Positions 51,493-62,218 of a DNA stretch of 64,000 nt are shown here, one piece after another. The position numbers and the translations under genes were made by a program. The notes beneath the pieces were generated by a model. That model was given only the letters and a program-made list of their open reading frames with translations. It was not told the DNA's origin and made no database searches. The stretch lies in contig NZ_JABJVV010000006.1 in the NCBI RefSeq assembly GCF_013155545.1, positions 1 to 64,000 on the forward strand, read 5' to 3'. This DNA comes from Caenimonas soli (GTDB taxonomy: Bacteria > Pseudomonadota > Gammaproteobacteria > Burkholderiales > Burkholderiaceae_C). The stretch's first letter is position 1; every line of letters starts with the position of its first letter.

Positions 51493-52676
51493 ACGCCTTC
51501 GCCCAACGCCTGGGTTACGGCCGCGCCGCGCAGCCGGTGCGGGTGCAGGTCTTCGACCAGGCCCTGCTGTGGGTCACGGTGGCGTTGCTGGCGTTCGGCC
51601 TGGTGATGGTGTATTCGGCCTCGATCGCGCTCCCGGACAATCCGAAGTTCGCGCGCTACGCCCACACTCATTTCCTGCTGCGCCACGCGGCCTTCATGGT
51701 GCTGTCGTTCATCGTCGCTCTGCTCGCGTTTCAGGTGCCCATGACTACCTGGGAGAAGGTGGCTCCCTGGCTGTTCGTGCTTTCCCTGCTCCTGCTGGTG
51801 GTGGTGCTGATCCCGCACGTGGGCAAGGGAGTGAACGGCGCCCGGCGCTGGATCACCCTGGGCTTCATGAGCTTCCAGCCCTCCGAGCTGGCGAAGTTCG
51901 CGGTGCTGCTCTACGCGGCCGACTACATGGTCCGCAAGATGGACGTCAAGGAGCGGTTCTTCCGCGCCGTGCTGCCCATGGCCGCGGCCGTGGCCATCGT
52001 GGGGCTGCTGCTGCTGGCCGAGCCGGACATGGGCGCCTTCATGGTCATTGCCGTGATCGCCATGGGCATCCTGTTCCTGGGCGGCGTCAACGCCCGCATG
52101 TTCTTCCTGATCGCCGCGGTGATGACGGTCGCCTTCGTGCTGATGATCGCGCTGTCGGACTGGCGTCGCGAGCGCATCTTCGCCTACCTGGATCCCTGGA
52201 GCGAAAAGCACGCACTGGGCAAGGGCTACCAGCTCTCCCATTCGCTCATCGCCATCGGGCGCGGCGAGATCTTTGGCGTCGGCCTGGGTGGCAGCGTGGA
52301 GAAGCTGCACTGGTTGCCTGAAGCCCATACCGACTTCCTGCTGGCGGTGATTGGCGAGGAATTCGGCCTGATCGGCGTCCTTGCGGTGATCGTCGCATTT
52401 CTGTGGATGACCCGCCGCATCATGCACATCGGCCGCCAGTCCATCGCCTTGGATCGTGTCTTCGCCGGGCTCGTGGCACAGGGGGTCGGCATCTGGATCG
52501 GCTTCCAGGCCTTCATCAACATGGGCGTGAACCTGGGCGCGCTGCCGACCAAGGGACTCACCTTGCCGCTGATGAGCTACGGCGGCTCCGCCATCCTGAT
52601 GAACCTGGTGGCGATTTCCGTGGTGCTGCGGATCGACTACGAGAACAAGGTTCTGATGCGGGGAGGGCGGCGATGA
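51489..52676 (+). CDS. ftsW: Septal peptidoglycan polymerase FtsW (SEDS family)
   Basis: A 395-residue polytopic (about ten helices) SEDS glycosyltransferase acting with FtsI. Family blocks are [38 protein letters not shown] (residues about 118-142), AEPDMGAF (with the catalytic Asp), [24 protein letters not shown], and the C-terminal [23 protein letters not shown]. The ATG 51489 overlaps the murD stop. The first 25 residues are cytosolic and less conserved. It is followed by murG with a 4-bp overlap. Confidence 0.96.
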   Translation: MNAFAQRLGYGRAAQPVRVQVFDQALLWVTVALLAFGLVMVYSASIALPDNPKFARYAHTHFLLRHAAFMVLSFIVALLAFQVPMTTWEKVAPWLFVLSLLLLVVVLIPHVGKGVNGARRWITLGFMSFQPSELAKFAVLLYAADYMVRKMDVKERFFRAVLPMAAAVAIVGLLLLAEPDMGAFMVIAVIAMGILFLGGVNARMFFLIAAVMTVAFVLMIALSDWRRERIFAYLDPWSEKHALGKGYQLSHSLIAIGRGEIFGVGLGGSVEKLHWLPEAHTDFLLAVIGEEFGLIGVLAVIVAFLWMTRRIMHIGRQSIALDRVFAGLVAQGVGIWIGFQAFINMGVNLGALPTKGLTLPLMSYGGSAILMNLVAISVVLRIDYENKVLMRGGRR

Positions 52677-53740
52677 GCCAGCGCTGCGCTCTTGTCATGG
52701 CCGGCGGTACCGGCGGCCATATCTTCCCGGGGCTCGCGGTGGCCGAGGCGCTGCGCGAACGCTCGTGGCGAGTCCACTGGCTGGGCGGGCCCGGCAGCAT
52801 GGAAAGCCAGCTGGTGCCGCCGCGCGGCTTCGCCTTCGAAACCATTGCCTTCTCGGGCGTGCGTGGCAAGGGCGTGAAGACCTTGTTCTTTCTGCCGCTG
52901 CGCCTGCTGCAGGCCTTCTGGCAGAGCATCCAGGTCGTGCGCCGGGTCCAGCCCGACGTCGTGATCGGCCTGGGCGGCTACATCACCTTCCCCGCCGGCA
53001 TGATGAGTGTGCTGCTGGGCAAGCCGCTGGTGCTGCACGAACAGAACTCCATTGCCGGGATGGCCAACAGGGTTCTGGCGGGCGTGGCCGATCGCGTATT
53101 CACGGCTTTCCCCAACGTGTTCAAGAAGGCAGCCTGGGTCGGCAATCCGCTGCGTCCCGCCTTCGTGCAGCAGCCCGGACCGGCGGAGCGCCTCGGCTCG
53201 CGCACGGGGCCGCTGCGACTCTTGGTGGTGGGGGGCAGCCTGGGCGCGCGGGCCTTGAACGATACGGTGCCGAAGGCGCTGGCGATGATTCCGGCGGAAA
53301 AGCGCCCGACGGTGCTTCACCAGAGCGGCGCCAAGCAGATCGACGAGCTGCGTGCGAACTACGCCGTCGCCGGTGTGCAGGCCGAACTCACACCTTTCAT
53401 CGACGACACGGCGCAGGCCTACGCGCAGGCCGATCTCATCGTCTGCCGCGCCGGCGCCAGCACGGTGACCGAGATCGCGGCCGTGGGAGCGGCGGCGGTG
53501 TTCGTGCCGTTCCCCTCGGCCGTGGACGATCACCAGACGACCAATGCCCGGTTCCTGGTCGATGCCGGTGGCGGCTGGCTGGTGCAGCAGCGCGATCTCA
53601 GCCCCGAGTGGCTGGCCGACCTGATCCAGAAAATCGAGCGGCCGGAATTGATCCGGCGCGCGCTGGCCGCCAAGGCCATGCAAAGAGTCAACGCCACGGC
53701 CGAAGTGGTCGCGGCCTGCGAAGAGTTGGTCCGCAAATGA
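52673..53740 (+). CDS. murG: Lipid II-forming GlcNAc transferase MurG
   Basis: A 355-residue peripheral membrane glycosyltransferase making lipid II from lipid I. The first glycine-rich loop is [16 protein letters not shown] (residues about 9-24). Others are [39 protein letters not shown], and the UDP-GlcNAc site [23 protein letters not shown]. The start ATG 52673 overlaps ftsW; the end overlaps murC. The family length is normal. Confidence 0.96.
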   Translation: MSQRCALVMAGGTGGHIFPGLAVAEALRERSWRVHWLGGPGSMESQLVPPRGFAFETIAFSGVRGKGVKTLFFLPLRLLQAFWQSIQVVRRVQPDVVIGLGGYITFPAGMMSVLLGKPLVLHEQNSIAGMANRVLAGVADRVFTAFPNVFKKAAWVGNPLRPAFVQQPGPAERLGSRTGPLRLLVVGGSLGARALNDTVPKALAMIPAEKRPTVLHQSGAKQIDELRANYAVAGVQAELTPFIDDTAQAYAQADLIVCRAGASTVTEIAAVGAAAVFVPFPSAVDDHQTTNARFLVDAGGGWLVQQRDLSPEWLADLIQKIERPELIRRALAAKAMQRVNATAEVVAACEELVRK

Positions 53741-55149
53741 AACACGCCGTCAAACATATTCACTTCGTTGGCATCGGCGGCGCCGGCATGTCCGGCATCG
53801 CCGAGGTGCTGCGCAACCAGGGTTACCTGATCTCGGGCTCCGACCTGCATGACAGCCCGACCCTGAGCCGGCTGCAGGCGCTGGGCATCAAGACCTATGT
53901 GGGCCACGCGGCCAGCCACATCATCGGTGCCGACGCGGTGGTCACATCCACGGCCGTGCAGGCCGACAACCCCGAGGTGCTGGCCGCGCGCAAGCGCGTG
54001 ATTCCCGTCGTGCCGCGGGCGATGATGCTGGCGGAGCTGATGCGCCTGAAGCAGGGCATCGCGATCGCCGGCACCCATGGCAAGACAACGACCACCAGCC
54101 TGGTGGCCAGCGTGCTGGCCGAAGGCGGTTTGGACCCCACCTTCGTGATCGGCGGGCGCCTGAACAGCGCGGGCGCCAACGCCAAGCTGGGCAGTGGCGA
54201 TTACATCGTCGTCGAGGCGGACGAGTCCGATGCTTCGTTCCTGAATCTGATGCCGGTGATGGCCGTGGTGACCAACATCGATGCGGACCACATGGAAACC
54301 TATGGGCACGACTTCGGCAAGCTCAAGGGTGCATTCCTCGAATTCCTGCACCGCATGCCTTTCTACGGCACGGCGATCCTGTGCATCGACGATCCGGCGG
54401 TGCGCGACATCGTCCCCGACGTGCAGTGCCCGGTGACCAGCTACGGCGTCAGCGAAGAGGCCCAGGTGCGGGCCGTCGACATACGCCCTGTGGGCGGGCA
54501 AATGCATTTCACCGTGCAGCGGCGCAACGGCGTGACGCTGCCCGACCTCCAGGTCAAGCTGAACCTCGCCGGGCACCATAACGTGCTCAATGCGCTTTCG
54601 GCCATCGCCGTCGCGGTGGAGCTCAACGTCCCCGACGAGGCGGTGTGCAAGGCGCTGGCCGAATTCAAGGGTGTGGGCCGCCGCTTCCAGAGCTACGGCG
54701 ACGTGCCGGTGACTGCCGCGAACGGTGGGGGCCACTTCACCCTGATCGAGGACTACGGCCACCACCCGGTCGAGATCACGGCCACGCTGGCGGCCGCGCG
54801 CGGCGCGTTTCCGGGCCGCCGCCTGGTGCTGGCGTTCCAGCCGCACCGCTACACCCGCACCCGTGACTGCTTCGAGGATTTCGTCAAGGTGGTCAGCCAG
54901 GCCGACGCGGTGCTGCTGGCCGAGGTGTATGCGGCCGGCGAGGCGCCCATCGTCGCCGCCGATGGCCGTTCATTGGCGCGCGCGGTGCGCGTGGCCGGCA
55001 AGGTCGAGCCCGTGTTCGTGGATGACATCGCGGCCATGCCGGCGGCCATCCAGGAAATGGTCCGCGACGGCGACGTGGTGATGTGCATGGGTGCCGGATC
55101 GATAGGCGGCGTGCCGGCCAAGCTGGCGGAAACAGGAGGCGGCGCATGA
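53737..55149 (+). CDS. murC: UDP-MurNAc:L-Ala ligase
   Basis: A 470-residue ligase that starts the stem peptide. The N-terminal UDP-binding loop is [17 protein letters not shown] (residues about 7-23). The ATP loop [11 protein letters not shown] is near 111-121, and the metal/substrate motif is [33 protein letters not shown] and DYGHHPVEI further confirm MurC rather than Mpl. Initiation at ATG 53737 overlaps murG by 4 bp. The end overlaps ddl by 4 bp. Confidence 0.96.
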   Translation: MKHAVKHIHFVGIGGAGMSGIAEVLRNQGYLISGSDLHDSPTLSRLQALGIKTYVGHAASHIIGADAVVTSTAVQADNPEVLAARKRVIPVVPRAMMLAELMRLKQGIAIAGTHGKTTTTSLVASVLAEGGLDPTFVIGGRLNSAGANAKLGSGDYIVVEADESDASFLNLMPVMAVVTNIDADHMETYGHDFGKLKGAFLEFLHRMPFYGTAILCIDDPAVRDIVPDVQCPVTSYGVSEEAQVRAVDIRPVGGQMHFTVQRRNGVTLPDLQVKLNLAGHHNVLNALSAIAVAVELNVPDEAVCKALAEFKGVGRRFQSYGDVPVTAANGGGHFTLIEDYGHHPVEITATLAAARGAFPGRRLVLAFQPHRYTRTRDCFEDFVKVVSQADAVLLAEVYAAGEAPIVAADGRSLARAVRVAGKVEPVFVDDIAAMPAAIQEMVRDGDVVMCMGAGSIGGVPAKLAETGGGA

Positions 55150-56129
55150 CCGCAGGCAAAAAAGATTCAAAGGGCTTCGGCAAGGTCGCCGTGCTCATGG
55201 GCGGCCATTCGGCTGAACGCGAGGTCTCGTTGATGTCGGGCAGCGGTGTGCTCAAGGCGCTGCAATCGAAAGGCGTGGATGCCCACGCCTTCGATCCGGC
55301 CGAGCGCGACTTGTCGGAACTCAAGCGCGAGGGATTCCAGCGCTGCTTCATCGCGCTGCATGGCCGCTTCGGCGAAGACGGCACCGTGCAGGGCGCACTC
55401 GAGTTGCTGGGCATCCCGTACACGGGCTCGGGCGTGATGGCTTCGAGCATTTCCATCGACAAGGTCATGACTAAGCGCGTCTGGCTGGCCGAGGGGCTGC
55501 CGACGCCGCGGTACACGTTGCTGCGCCGGGGCGCCTACGACCGCCAGCAGGTGATAGCCATCCCCGACGACCTGGGCCTGCCGCTGATCGTCAAGCCGGC
55601 CCGCGAAGGCTCGTCCATCGGCGTGGCCAAGGTGCAGGGCTACTCTGAAATGGCCGATGCCGTGGACCAGGCCGCCGCGCTCGACACCGATGTGCTGTGC
55701 GAGCAGTTCATCAGCGGCGACGAAGTGACCTGCCCGGTCCTGGGCTCCGGCGACAGCGCGCGCGCCCTGCCTGTGATCCGCATCGTGGCGCCCGAGGGCA
55801 ACTACGACTACCAGAACAAGTACTTCACCGACGACACCCAGTACCTCGTGCCCTGCGGCCTGCCCGCAGGCGAGGAGCAGGCGATCCAGGAAATCGTGGT
55901 CAAGGCCTACCGGGTGCTGGGCTGCCGCGGCTGGGGGCGCGTCGACGTGATGATCGATGCCGCCACGCGCAAGCCCTACCTGCTGGAGATCAATACCTCG
56001 CCCGGCATGACCGGGCATTCGCTGGTGCCGATGTCGGCGCGTGCCGATGGCATCAGCTACGAGGATCTGTGCGTCCAGCTGCTGGCTTCGGCCTCGCTGG
56101 ATCAAGAGAAGGGGACGGCCACGAAATGA
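55146..56129 (+). CDS. ddl: D-alanine--D-alanine ligase
   Basis: A 327-residue ATP-grasp ligase that makes the D-Ala-D-Ala dipeptide used by MurF. The first block is [17 protein letters not shown] (residues about 15-31), then [26 protein letters not shown], the ATP-grasp lysine region [15 protein letters not shown], and the metal-binding [18 protein letters not shown]. DdlB-type location within dcw is standard. ATG 55146 overlaps murC by 4 bp; its end overlaps ftsQ by 4 bp. Confidence 0.95.
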   Translation: MTAGKKDSKGFGKVAVLMGGHSAEREVSLMSGSGVLKALQSKGVDAHAFDPAERDLSELKREGFQRCFIALHGRFGEDGTVQGALELLGIPYTGSGVMASSISIDKVMTKRVWLAEGLPTPRYTLLRRGAYDRQQVIAIPDDLGLPLIVKPAREGSSIGVAKVQGYSEMADAVDQAAALDTDVLCEQFISGDEVTCPVLGSGDSARALPVIRIVAPEGNYDYQNKYFTDDTQYLVPCGLPAGEEQAIQEIVVKAYRVLGCRGWGRVDVMIDAATRKPYLLEINTSPGMTGHSLVPMSARADGISYEDLCVQLLASASLDQEKGTATK

Positions 56130-56911
56130 GCGCGACCCTGCCCGCACCGTTCGACGTCAAGCTGATGAACATCACCGCCACGGTGCTGTTGTCGGCTTGC
56201 GTCGTCCTGCTGCTGGCGGCGGTCATGTGGTGGGCGCTGCGCCACCCGCTCTTTTCCATCGCGGGCATCACGGTGCAAGGCGACGTAGCGCACAACAGCG
56301 CCGTGACCCTGCGCGCCAACGTCGCGCCGCGGCTGGCCGGCAACTTCTTCACCGTGAACCTCGCCGCTGCGCGCCAGGCCTTCGAGGATGTGCCCTGGGT
56401 GCGCCAGGCCATCGTGCGCCGCGAGTTTCCCAACCGGCTGCGGGTGCAGTTGCAGGAGCACCAGGCCGTCGCCCTGTGGGGCAGCGAAAGCGAATCGCGG
56501 CTGGTCAACAACTTCGGCGAGGTCTTCGAGGCCAACGCCGGCGACGTCGAGCAGGAAGGGCTGCCGCGGCTGGTGGGCCCGGACGGCCAGTCCGCGCAAG
56601 TGCTCGCCATGTACCAGGCCGTCAAGCCGCTGTTCGAGCCGCTGGAGCTGACCGCGGATCGCCTGACGCTCACGGCGCGCGGAAGCTGGCAGCTGGAACT
56701 GGACACCGGCGCCGTGATCGAACTGGGCCGGGGCAGTCCCGAAGAAGTGTCGGCCCGTGCGCAGCGGTTCGTGCAGACGCTCACCCAGGTGACCTCGCGC
56801 AACGGTCGGCGACCCGACGCCCTGGTGTCGGCCGACCTGCGCCACGGCGACGGCTATGCGGTGCGATTGAGGGGCGTCGGCACGACCAGCCCCGACGCGG
56901 CAAAGAAATAG
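56126..56911 (+). CDS. ftsQ: Cell division protein FtsQ
   Basis: A 261-residue bitopic division protein linking early and late divisome parts. The short cytosolic N-terminus is followed by a transmembrane helix (about 14-36), then a POTRA domain ([53 protein letters not shown], residues about 42-115) and the beta domain. The C-terminus ends with low-conservation residues after YAVRLRGVG. It lies between ddl and ftsA as usual. ATG 56126 overlaps ddl. Confidence 0.93.
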   Translation: MSATLPAPFDVKLMNITATVLLSACVVLLLAAVMWWALRHPLFSIAGITVQGDVAHNSAVTLRANVAPRLAGNFFTVNLAAARQAFEDVPWVRQAIVRREFPNRLRVQLQEHQAVALWGSESESRLVNNFGEVFEANAGDVEQEGLPRLVGPDGQSAQVLAMYQAVKPLFEPLELTADRLTLTARGSWQLELDTGAVIELGRGSPEEVSARAQRFVQTLTQVTSRNGRRPDALVSADLRHGDGYAVRLRGVGTTSPDAAKK

Positions 56912-56932
56912 AACTACAGGCACGAAAAGAAC

Positions 56933-58162
56933 ATGGCTAAAGAATACAAGGACCTGGTCGTAGGACTGGACATCGGAACCGCCAAGGTGATGGTGGTGGT
57001 GGCCGAGGTCCTGCCCGGCGGCGAGCTCAAGCTGGCGGGCCTGGGCGTGGCCGCGTCCAACGGCCTCAAGCGCGGCGTGGTGGTGAACATCGACGCCACG
57101 GTGCAGAGCATCCAGCAGGCCTTGAAAGAGGCCGAGCTGATGGCCGATTGCAAGATCACCCGCGTCTACACCGGCATCACCGGCAGCCATATCCGCGGCA
57201 TCAACTCCAGCGGCATGGTGGCCGTGAAGGACAAGGAAGTCACGCCCGCCGACGTGGCGCGCGTGGTCGAGACGGCGCGGGCCATCAACATCTCCACCGA
57301 CCAGCGCCTGCTGCTGGTCGAGCCCCAGGAATTCGTGATCGACGGCCAGGACGTGAAGGAGCCGATCGGCATGAGCGGTATCCGCCTGGAAGCCAAGGTG
57401 CACATCGTCACCGGCGCCCAGAGCGCGGCCGAAAACATCATCAAGTGCGTGCGCCGCTGCGGCCTGGAGGTGGAGGCGCTGATGCTCAACCCGCTGGCTT
57501 CGAGCCTGGCGGTGCTGACCGATGACGAGCGCGAACTGGGGGTGGCCGTGGTCGACATCGGCGCCGGCACCACCGACGTGGCGATCTTCACCAACGGCGC
57601 GATCCGGCATACGGCCGTGATCCCGATCGCCGGCGACCTGATCACCAGCGACATCGCGATGGCCCTGCGCACGCCGACCAAGGACGCCGAGGACATCAAG
57701 GTCGAAAGCGGCTATGCCAAGCAATTGCTGGCCGACCCGGAGCAGCAGGTCGAGGTCCCGGGCCTGGGCGACCGCGGCCCGCGCATGCTGTCCAAGCAGG
57801 CCCTGGCCGGCGTGATCGAGCCGCGCATCGAAGAGATTTTCTCGCTGGTGCAGCAGGTCGTGCGCGAGTCGGGCTACGAAGAAGTGCTGTCCTCCGGCAT
57901 CGTCATCACCGGTGGCAGCGCGGTGATGCCGGGCATGGTCGAGCTGGGCGAGGACATCTTCCTCAAGCCGGTGCGCCGCGGCGTGCCGAAGTACCGCGGC
58001 GCGCTGTCCGACATGGTGTCGCAGGCGCGTGCCGCCACCGTCATGGGCCTGCTCGAAGAGGCTCGCATGGCGCGGCTGCGTGGCTTCAAGGTTGCGCAGA
58101 AAAACGGATCGATGAAGACGGCCTTCGGCCGCTTCAAGGACTTCATCGTGGGGAATTTCTAA
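56933..58162 (+). CDS. ftsA: Cell division protein FtsA
   Basis: A 409-residue actin-like protein that tethers FtsZ to the membrane. Nucleotide-binding blocks are VVGLDIGTAKV (residues about 8-18), VVDIGAGTTDVAIF (about 203-216) and ITGGSAVMPGMVELGE. The SHS2/1C domain contains THIRGINS-like residues (SHIRGINSSGMVAV). The C-terminal amphipathic helix, usually needed for membrane binding, is FGRFKDFIVGNF. The start ATG 56933 follows AAAAGAAC with a weak ribosome site after a 21-bp gap from ftsQ. Confidence 0.95.
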   Translation: MAKEYKDLVVGLDIGTAKVMVVVAEVLPGGELKLAGLGVAASNGLKRGVVVNIDATVQSIQQALKEAELMADCKITRVYTGITGSHIRGINSSGMVAVKDKEVTPADVARVVETARAINISTDQRLLLVEPQEFVIDGQDVKEPIGMSGIRLEAKVHIVTGAQSAAENIIKCVRRCGLEVEALMLNPLASSLAVLTDDERELGVAVVDIGAGTTDVAIFTNGAIRHTAVIPIAGDLITSDIAMALRTPTKDAEDIKVESGYAKQLLADPEQQVEVPGLGDRGPRMLSKQALAGVIEPRIEEIFSLVQQVVRESGYEEVLSSGIVITGGSAVMPGMVELGEDIFLKPVRRGVPKYRGALSDMVSQARAATVMGLLEEARMARLRGFKVAQKNGSMKTAFGRFKDFIVGNF

Positions 58163-58283
58163 AGATGGCCCCCACTAGAAATAGAAAGGAGCGATGGCGG
58201 TGCACCGATCCACCGGCCTAGGCGTTCATGGCACACAACAATCTTTCAAATTGGCAACTGCAACGGATTCAGGAGATTACAAA

Positions 58284-59510
58284 ATGAGCATCGAAATGAT
58301 TGAGGTCGAAGAGTTCCACCTGGGCACCCAGATCAAGGTGATCGGCGTCGGCGGTGGCGGCGGCAACGCGGTGGAGCACATGATTGCCCGCGCCGTCCAG
58401 GGCGTGGAATTCATCTGCGCCAACACGGACGCGCAGGCCCTGGCCCGCACGCCCGCGCACAAGACCATCCAGCTGGGCCAAAGCGGCCTGGGCGCCGGCA
58501 GCAAGCCCGAAAAGGGCCGCGAGGCGGCGGAACTGGCGGTGGACGACATTCGCACGGCGATCAACGGCGCTCACATGCTGTTCATCACGGCCGGCATGGG
58601 CGGCGGCACCGGCACCGGCGCGGCGCCGGTGATCGCGCGCATCGCCAAGGAGATGGGCATCCTGACCGTCGGGGTGGTGACCAAGCCCTTCGACTGGGAA
58701 GGCGGGCGCCGCATGACCAATGCCGACAACGGGCTGGCCGAACTCGAAGCCAATGTCGATTCGCTGATCGTGGTGCTCAACGAGAAGCTGCTCGAGGTGC
58801 TGGGCGACGACATCACCCAGGACGAGGCCTTTGCCCACGCCAACGACGTTCTCAAGAACGCCGTGGGCGGCATCGCCGAAATCATCAATGTGCCCGGCCA
58901 CGTGAACGTGGACTTCGAGGACGTGCGCACGGTGATGGGCGAACCCGGCAAGGCCATGATGGGCACGGCTGTGGCCAACGGCCCGGATCGCGCCCGCATC
59001 GCCGCCGAGCAGGCCGTCGCCTGCCCGCTGCTGGAAGGCATCGACCTGTCGGGCGCCAAGGGCGTGCTGGTGCTGATCACCGCGGCCAAGGGCAGCCTGA
59101 AGTTGTCGGAGTCGAAGCTGGCGATGAACACCATCCGCGCCTACGCTTCGCCCGATGCGCATGTGATCTACGGCACGGCCTACGACGACAACCTGGGCGA
59201 TGAGGTTCGCGTCACCGTGGTGGCCACCGGCCTGTCGCGCCAGGGCCAGCGCCGCACGGCTCCGCCGCTGCAGGTGCTGCGCACCGGTACCGACAACGTG
59301 CCGTTCAACGTGCCGACCATCAACACCGTCGTCGGCGGCCCCGGATCGGCATCGCACGGCCACAGCTCGCAGCCCGACTACGGCGGGATGGCCGTGCCCA
59401 GCGTCTGGCGCACCAACCGCACCCAGGCAGCCGCCAAGGTGGATGCGCTCTCCAACGGGGGCATGGACGATTTCGAGATCCCCGCGTTCCTGCGCAAGCA
59501 GGCGGACTGA
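58284..59510 (+). CDS. ftsZ: Cell division tubulin homologue FtsZ
   Basis: A 408-residue GTPase that forms the division ring. The GTP-binding segments are KVIGVGGGGGNAVEHM (residues about 14-29), the tubulin signature AGMGGGTGTGAAPVIA (about 105-120) and the catalytic T7 loop NVDFEDVRTVM. A variable linker (about 320-390) leads to the conserved C-terminal peptide DDFEIPAFLRKQAD that binds FtsA. ATG 58284 has a CAGGAGATT site; the 121-bp gap after ftsA is the widest within the cluster from rsmH on and probably holds extra ftsZ promoters. Confidence 0.97.
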   Translation: MSIEMIEVEEFHLGTQIKVIGVGGGGGNAVEHMIARAVQGVEFICANTDAQALARTPAHKTIQLGQSGLGAGSKPEKGREAAELAVDDIRTAINGAHMLFITAGMGGGTGTGAAPVIARIAKEMGILTVGVVTKPFDWEGGRRMTNADNGLAELEANVDSLIVVLNEKLLEVLGDDITQDEAFAHANDVLKNAVGGIAEIINVPGHVNVDFEDVRTVMGEPGKAMMGTAVANGPDRARIAAEQAVACPLLEGIDLSGAKGVLVLITAAKGSLKLSESKLAMNTIRAYASPDAHVIYGTAYDDNLGDEVRVTVVATGLSRQGQRRTAPPLQVLRTGTDNVPFNVPTINTVVGGPGSASHGHSSQPDYGGMAVPSVWRTNRTQAAAKVDALSNGGMDDFEIPAFLRKQAD

Positions 59511-59531
59511 GGGGGAAGTAAAATCGTTCGC

Positions 59532-60455
59532 ATGCTCCAGCAACGAACCCTCAAGTCCCTGACCAAGGCCGTCGGTGTCGGCCTGCACAGCGGCCAGCGG
59601 GTCGAGCTGACGCTGCGCCCGGCCCAGCCGGACACCGGCATCGTGTTCCGCCGCACCGACCTTCCCAGCCCCGTCGACATCCCGGTGTCGGCGGAGGCCG
59701 TGACGGATACGCGGCTGGCTTCCACCATCTCCAGCGGCGGCGCCAAGGTGCACACGGTTGAACACCTGATGTCGGCCTGCGCCGGCCTCGGGTTGGACAA
59801 CCTGTACGTCGACATCACCGCCGAGGAAGTCCCCATCCTCGACGGTTCCTCAGCTTCCTTCGTCTTCCTGCTGCAAAGCGCCGGGATTGAATTGCAGAAG
59901 GCCCCGCGCCGGTTCATCCGCGTGCTGCGGCCGGTCGAGGTGCGCGAAGGGCAGGGCGACAACCTGAAGTGGGCGCGCCTGGATCCTTATCACGGCTTCA
60001 AGCTGAGCTTCGAGATCGATTTCGCGCATCGAGTCGTCGATTCCACGGGCCAGCGGGTGGAGTTCGACCTGAGTTCGGGTTCCTACGCGCGCGACATTGC
60101 GCGGGCCCGCACCTTCGGGTTCACCAAGGACCTGGAGACGATGCGCGCCAGCGGCCTCGCCCTGGGCGGCGGCCTCGACAACGCCGTGGTGATGGACGAC
60201 TACCGCGTCCTCAATACCGACGGCCTGCGCTACGACGATGAGTTCGTCAAGCACAAGATCCTGGACGCCATGGGAGACCTGTACCTCATTGGCAAGCCTT
60301 TGCTCGCCTCCTACAGCGCCTTCCGATCGGGCCACGCGCTGAACAACAAGCTGCTGCGCGAACTGCTGTCGCAGGAGTCGGCGTACGAAGTCGTCACCTT
60401 CGACAACGAGAAGCAGGCGCCCGCGGGTTTCGCGCAACCGGTACGCGCCTGGTAA
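59532..60455 (+). CDS. lpxC: UDP-3-O-acyl-GlcNAc deacetylase
   Basis: A 307-residue zinc amidase catalysing the committed step of lipid A synthesis. The zinc ligands and catalysts are present: [15 protein letters not shown] (His in EHLMSA), and [17 protein letters not shown] with the HKxxDxxGD pattern, near residues 237-245. The gene begins at ATG 59532 after GGGGGAAGT and follows ftsZ by 21 bp, the usual end of the dcw cluster in proteobacteria. It links cell-wall division genes with outer-membrane synthesis. A 58-codon gene follows. Confidence 0.96.
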   Translation: MLQQRTLKSLTKAVGVGLHSGQRVELTLRPAQPDTGIVFRRTDLPSPVDIPVSAEAVTDTRLASTISSGGAKVHTVEHLMSACAGLGLDNLYVDITAEEVPILDGSSASFVFLLQSAGIELQKAPRRFIRVLRPVEVREGQGDNLKWARLDPYHGFKLSFEIDFAHRVVDSTGQRVEFDLSSGSYARDIARARTFGFTKDLETMRASGLALGGGLDNAVVMDDYRVLNTDGLRYDDEFVKHKILDAMGDLYLIGKPLLASYSAFRSGHALNNKLLRELLSQESAYEVVTFDNEKQAPAGFAQPVRAW

Positions 60456-60466
60456 GCAGGCCCTGA

Positions 60467-60643
60467 ATGCTGCTGTTTCGCTGGGCCATCCTGCTGTTCC
60501 TGCTGGCGGCCGGCGTTTCCTTTGCCTTCTATGCCGGCACGGGCGAGGCGCGCTTCAAACGCTTTGGCCTCGTGATCCTCAAATGGACGCTGATCGCGGC
60601 CTTCGGCTTCTTCCTGGTGTTGTTCCTGGAACAGCTGGGATAG
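60467..60643 (+). CDS. Small two-helix membrane protein after lpxC
   Basis: A 58-residue ORF from ATG 60467 to TAG 60643, 11 bp after lpxC in the same direction. It has two hydrophobic segments (about 2-22 and 37-55) joined by a basic loop (GEARFKRFG), giving a small inner-membrane hairpin. Codon composition is like that of its neighbours, and there is no competing gene on either strand until ruvC (convergent, 60666). I do not know a family name; the position suggests a conserved small gene of lpxC operons in related bacteria, but I cannot check that. It ends 23 bp from ruvC. Confidence 0.6.
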   Translation: MLLFRWAILLFLLAAGVSFAFYAGTGEARFKRFGLVILKWTLIAAFGFFLVLFLEQLG

Positions 60644-60665
60644 CGAGCACCCGCGCGGCCCAGCC

Positions 60666-61223
60666 TCAGTAGGTCCGCCCACCCTTGTACATGCCGCTGG
60701 TCTTGCGCGCCGTGGCCGTGGCTTGTGCGATGCGGTCCATCGACGCCCCCGCGTGGGCGTGCGTAATGGCCAGGCCCAGGGCATCGGCCGCGTCCTGGCC
60801 GGGCAGCCCGGGTAGCCGAAGCAGCCGCTTGACCATTTCCTGCACCTGCGCCTTGGCGGCCTTGCCATGGCCGGCCACGGCCTGCTTCATCTGAAGTGCG
60901 GTGTATTCGGCGACGGCGAGATCGCACGACACCAGCGCCGTGACGCAGGCGCCTCGCGCCTGGCCCAGCAGGAGGGTGGCTTGCGGGTTCACATTGACGA
61001 AGACGATTTCCACCGCCGCGACGTCGGGCTGGTAACGCTCCTTGACCTGCGCGATGCCGTCGAACAGCACTTTCAACCGGGCCGGCAGGTTGCCGCGGTC
61101 CAGGTGGGTGGTGGTGATGGTGCCGCTGGCGACGTAGGTGAGCGTGTGGCCGGTGGCGTCGACCACGCCGAAGCCGGTGGTTTGCAGGCCGGGATCGATG
61201 CCGAGGATTCTCACGGCTTTCAT
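60666..61223 (-). CDS. ruvC: Holliday junction resolvase RuvC
   Basis: A 185-residue endonuclease that cuts Holliday junctions with RuvAB. The fold begins [17 protein letters not shown] with catalytic Asp (D10 region). The second acidic residue is Glu in [23 protein letters not shown] (about residue 71), and the last acidic/His cluster is [16 protein letters not shown] near 145-160. The length is normal. ATG 61223 gives the family start. Downstream of this strand's gene is the small lpxC-linked gene, convergent. No ruvAB is in the window. Confidence 0.95.
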   Translation of the reverse strand: MKAVRILGIDPGLQTTGFGVVDATGHTLTYVASGTITTTHLDRGNLPARLKVLFDGIAQVKERYQPDVAAVEIVFVNVNPQATLLLGQARGACVTALVSCDLAVAEYTALQMKQAVAGHGKAAKAQVQEMVKRLLRLPGLPGQDAADALGLAITHAHAGASMDRIAQATATARKTSGMYKGGRTY

Positions 61224-61229
61224 TGTGCG

Positions 61230-62216
61230 TCAGGCACCGAAATACCAGCGCGCCGAATGAAAAAATATCGGCGCCGCGAAGCATAGGGCGTCCACCCGGT
61301 CCAACAAGCCATTGGCGCCCGTGACCGACATGCCGCGCTGGCCCCAGGCCGTGACGCCGCGATCGCGCTTCAGGGCCTTCATCACCAGGTGCCCCATGGA
61401 GCCGGCCACGCATGCGACGAAAGCCATCGCCAGCGCCTGGCCCGGTTTGAACGGGGTGATGAAGGAGAACACGCCGCCGACGAGGCTACCCACGAGCATG
61501 CCCAGCATCCAGCTGTACCAGTTGAAGCTCTTGCTCACCTCCGGGGCACTGGGCGGGCGCTTGAGGCGGCGGGTGAGCAGATGCTGCACCAGCATGCAGG
61601 TCTGCACCACCAGCACCAGGAAGAACACCATGAAGGCGCCCTTGCCCTGGTAGTTCTTGAAGTCCAGCAGCAACAGGGCCGGCACATGGCTCATGCCGTA
61701 GATGCAGACCATGATGCCCCATTGCAGCTTGGCATTGCGCTCGAGGAATCGCTGGGTATCGCCGGCCAGCGCGCTCACCACGGGAATCGCCAGGAATACG
61801 TAGACCGGAATGAACACCGTGAACAGGTCGAAGTGCTCCGTGCCCACCAGCCAGAACTGGATGGGCAGCACCACGAAGAATGCCAGGATCAGGCTGCGGT
61901 GGTCACCCCTGCGGGTGGGCGACAAGGTGATGAACTCGCGCAGCGCAAAGAATGCGATCAGCGCGAACAGCACCGTGGCCACGGTGTCGCCCGCGGCCCA
62001 GGCCATCCAGAAGATGACGACCATGAACCAGGAGGTGCCCAGGAGATTGCGGAAGTTCTTCAGCTCCGCGTGCCAGGCGTCGTCGTGGTCGGTGGCGCGC
62101 TCGCGGAACGTGAACAGGAAGGCCGTCACGCTCACCACGACGAGGATCCCGAAAACGATGATGAACAGCGCGGCCACCTGCTGGGTGGGCGTGAGTTCGC
62201 GCAGGAACTGGTTCAA
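61230..62216 (-). CDS. CdsA-like phosphatidate cytidylyltransferase homologue
   Basis: A 328-residue polytopic membrane protein (about eight helices) of the CDP-diacylglycerol synthase family. The C-terminal signature region is KALKRDRGVTAWGQRGMSVTGANGLLDRVDALCFAAP-like; compared with typical CdsA the KD before WG reads TA and the GHGG before LDR reads TGANG, so several signature positions differ. It may be a diverged enzyme of the YnbB-like group. The start is likely the TTG at 62216, two bases after the acyltransferase stop; earlier codons overlap that gene. The pair suggests a phospholipid-synthesis operon. The canonical cdsA is not in this window. Confidence 0.78.
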   Translation of the reverse strand: MNQFLRELTPTQQVAALFIIVFGILVVVSVTAFLFTFRERATDHDDAWHAELKNFRNLLGTSWFMVVIFWMAWAAGDTVATVLFALIAFFALREFITLSPTRRGDHRSLILAFFVVLPIQFWLVGTEHFDLFTVFIPVYVFLAIPVVSALAGDTQRFLERNAKLQWGIMVCIYGMSHVPALLLLDFKNYQGKGAFMVFFLVLVVQTCMLVQHLLTRRLKRPPSAPEVSKSFNWYSWMLGMLVGSLVGGVFSFITPFKPGQALAMAFVACVAGSMGHLVMKALKRDRGVTAWGQRGMSVTGANGLLDRVDALCFAAPIFFHSARWYFGA

Positions 62217-62218
62217 GC

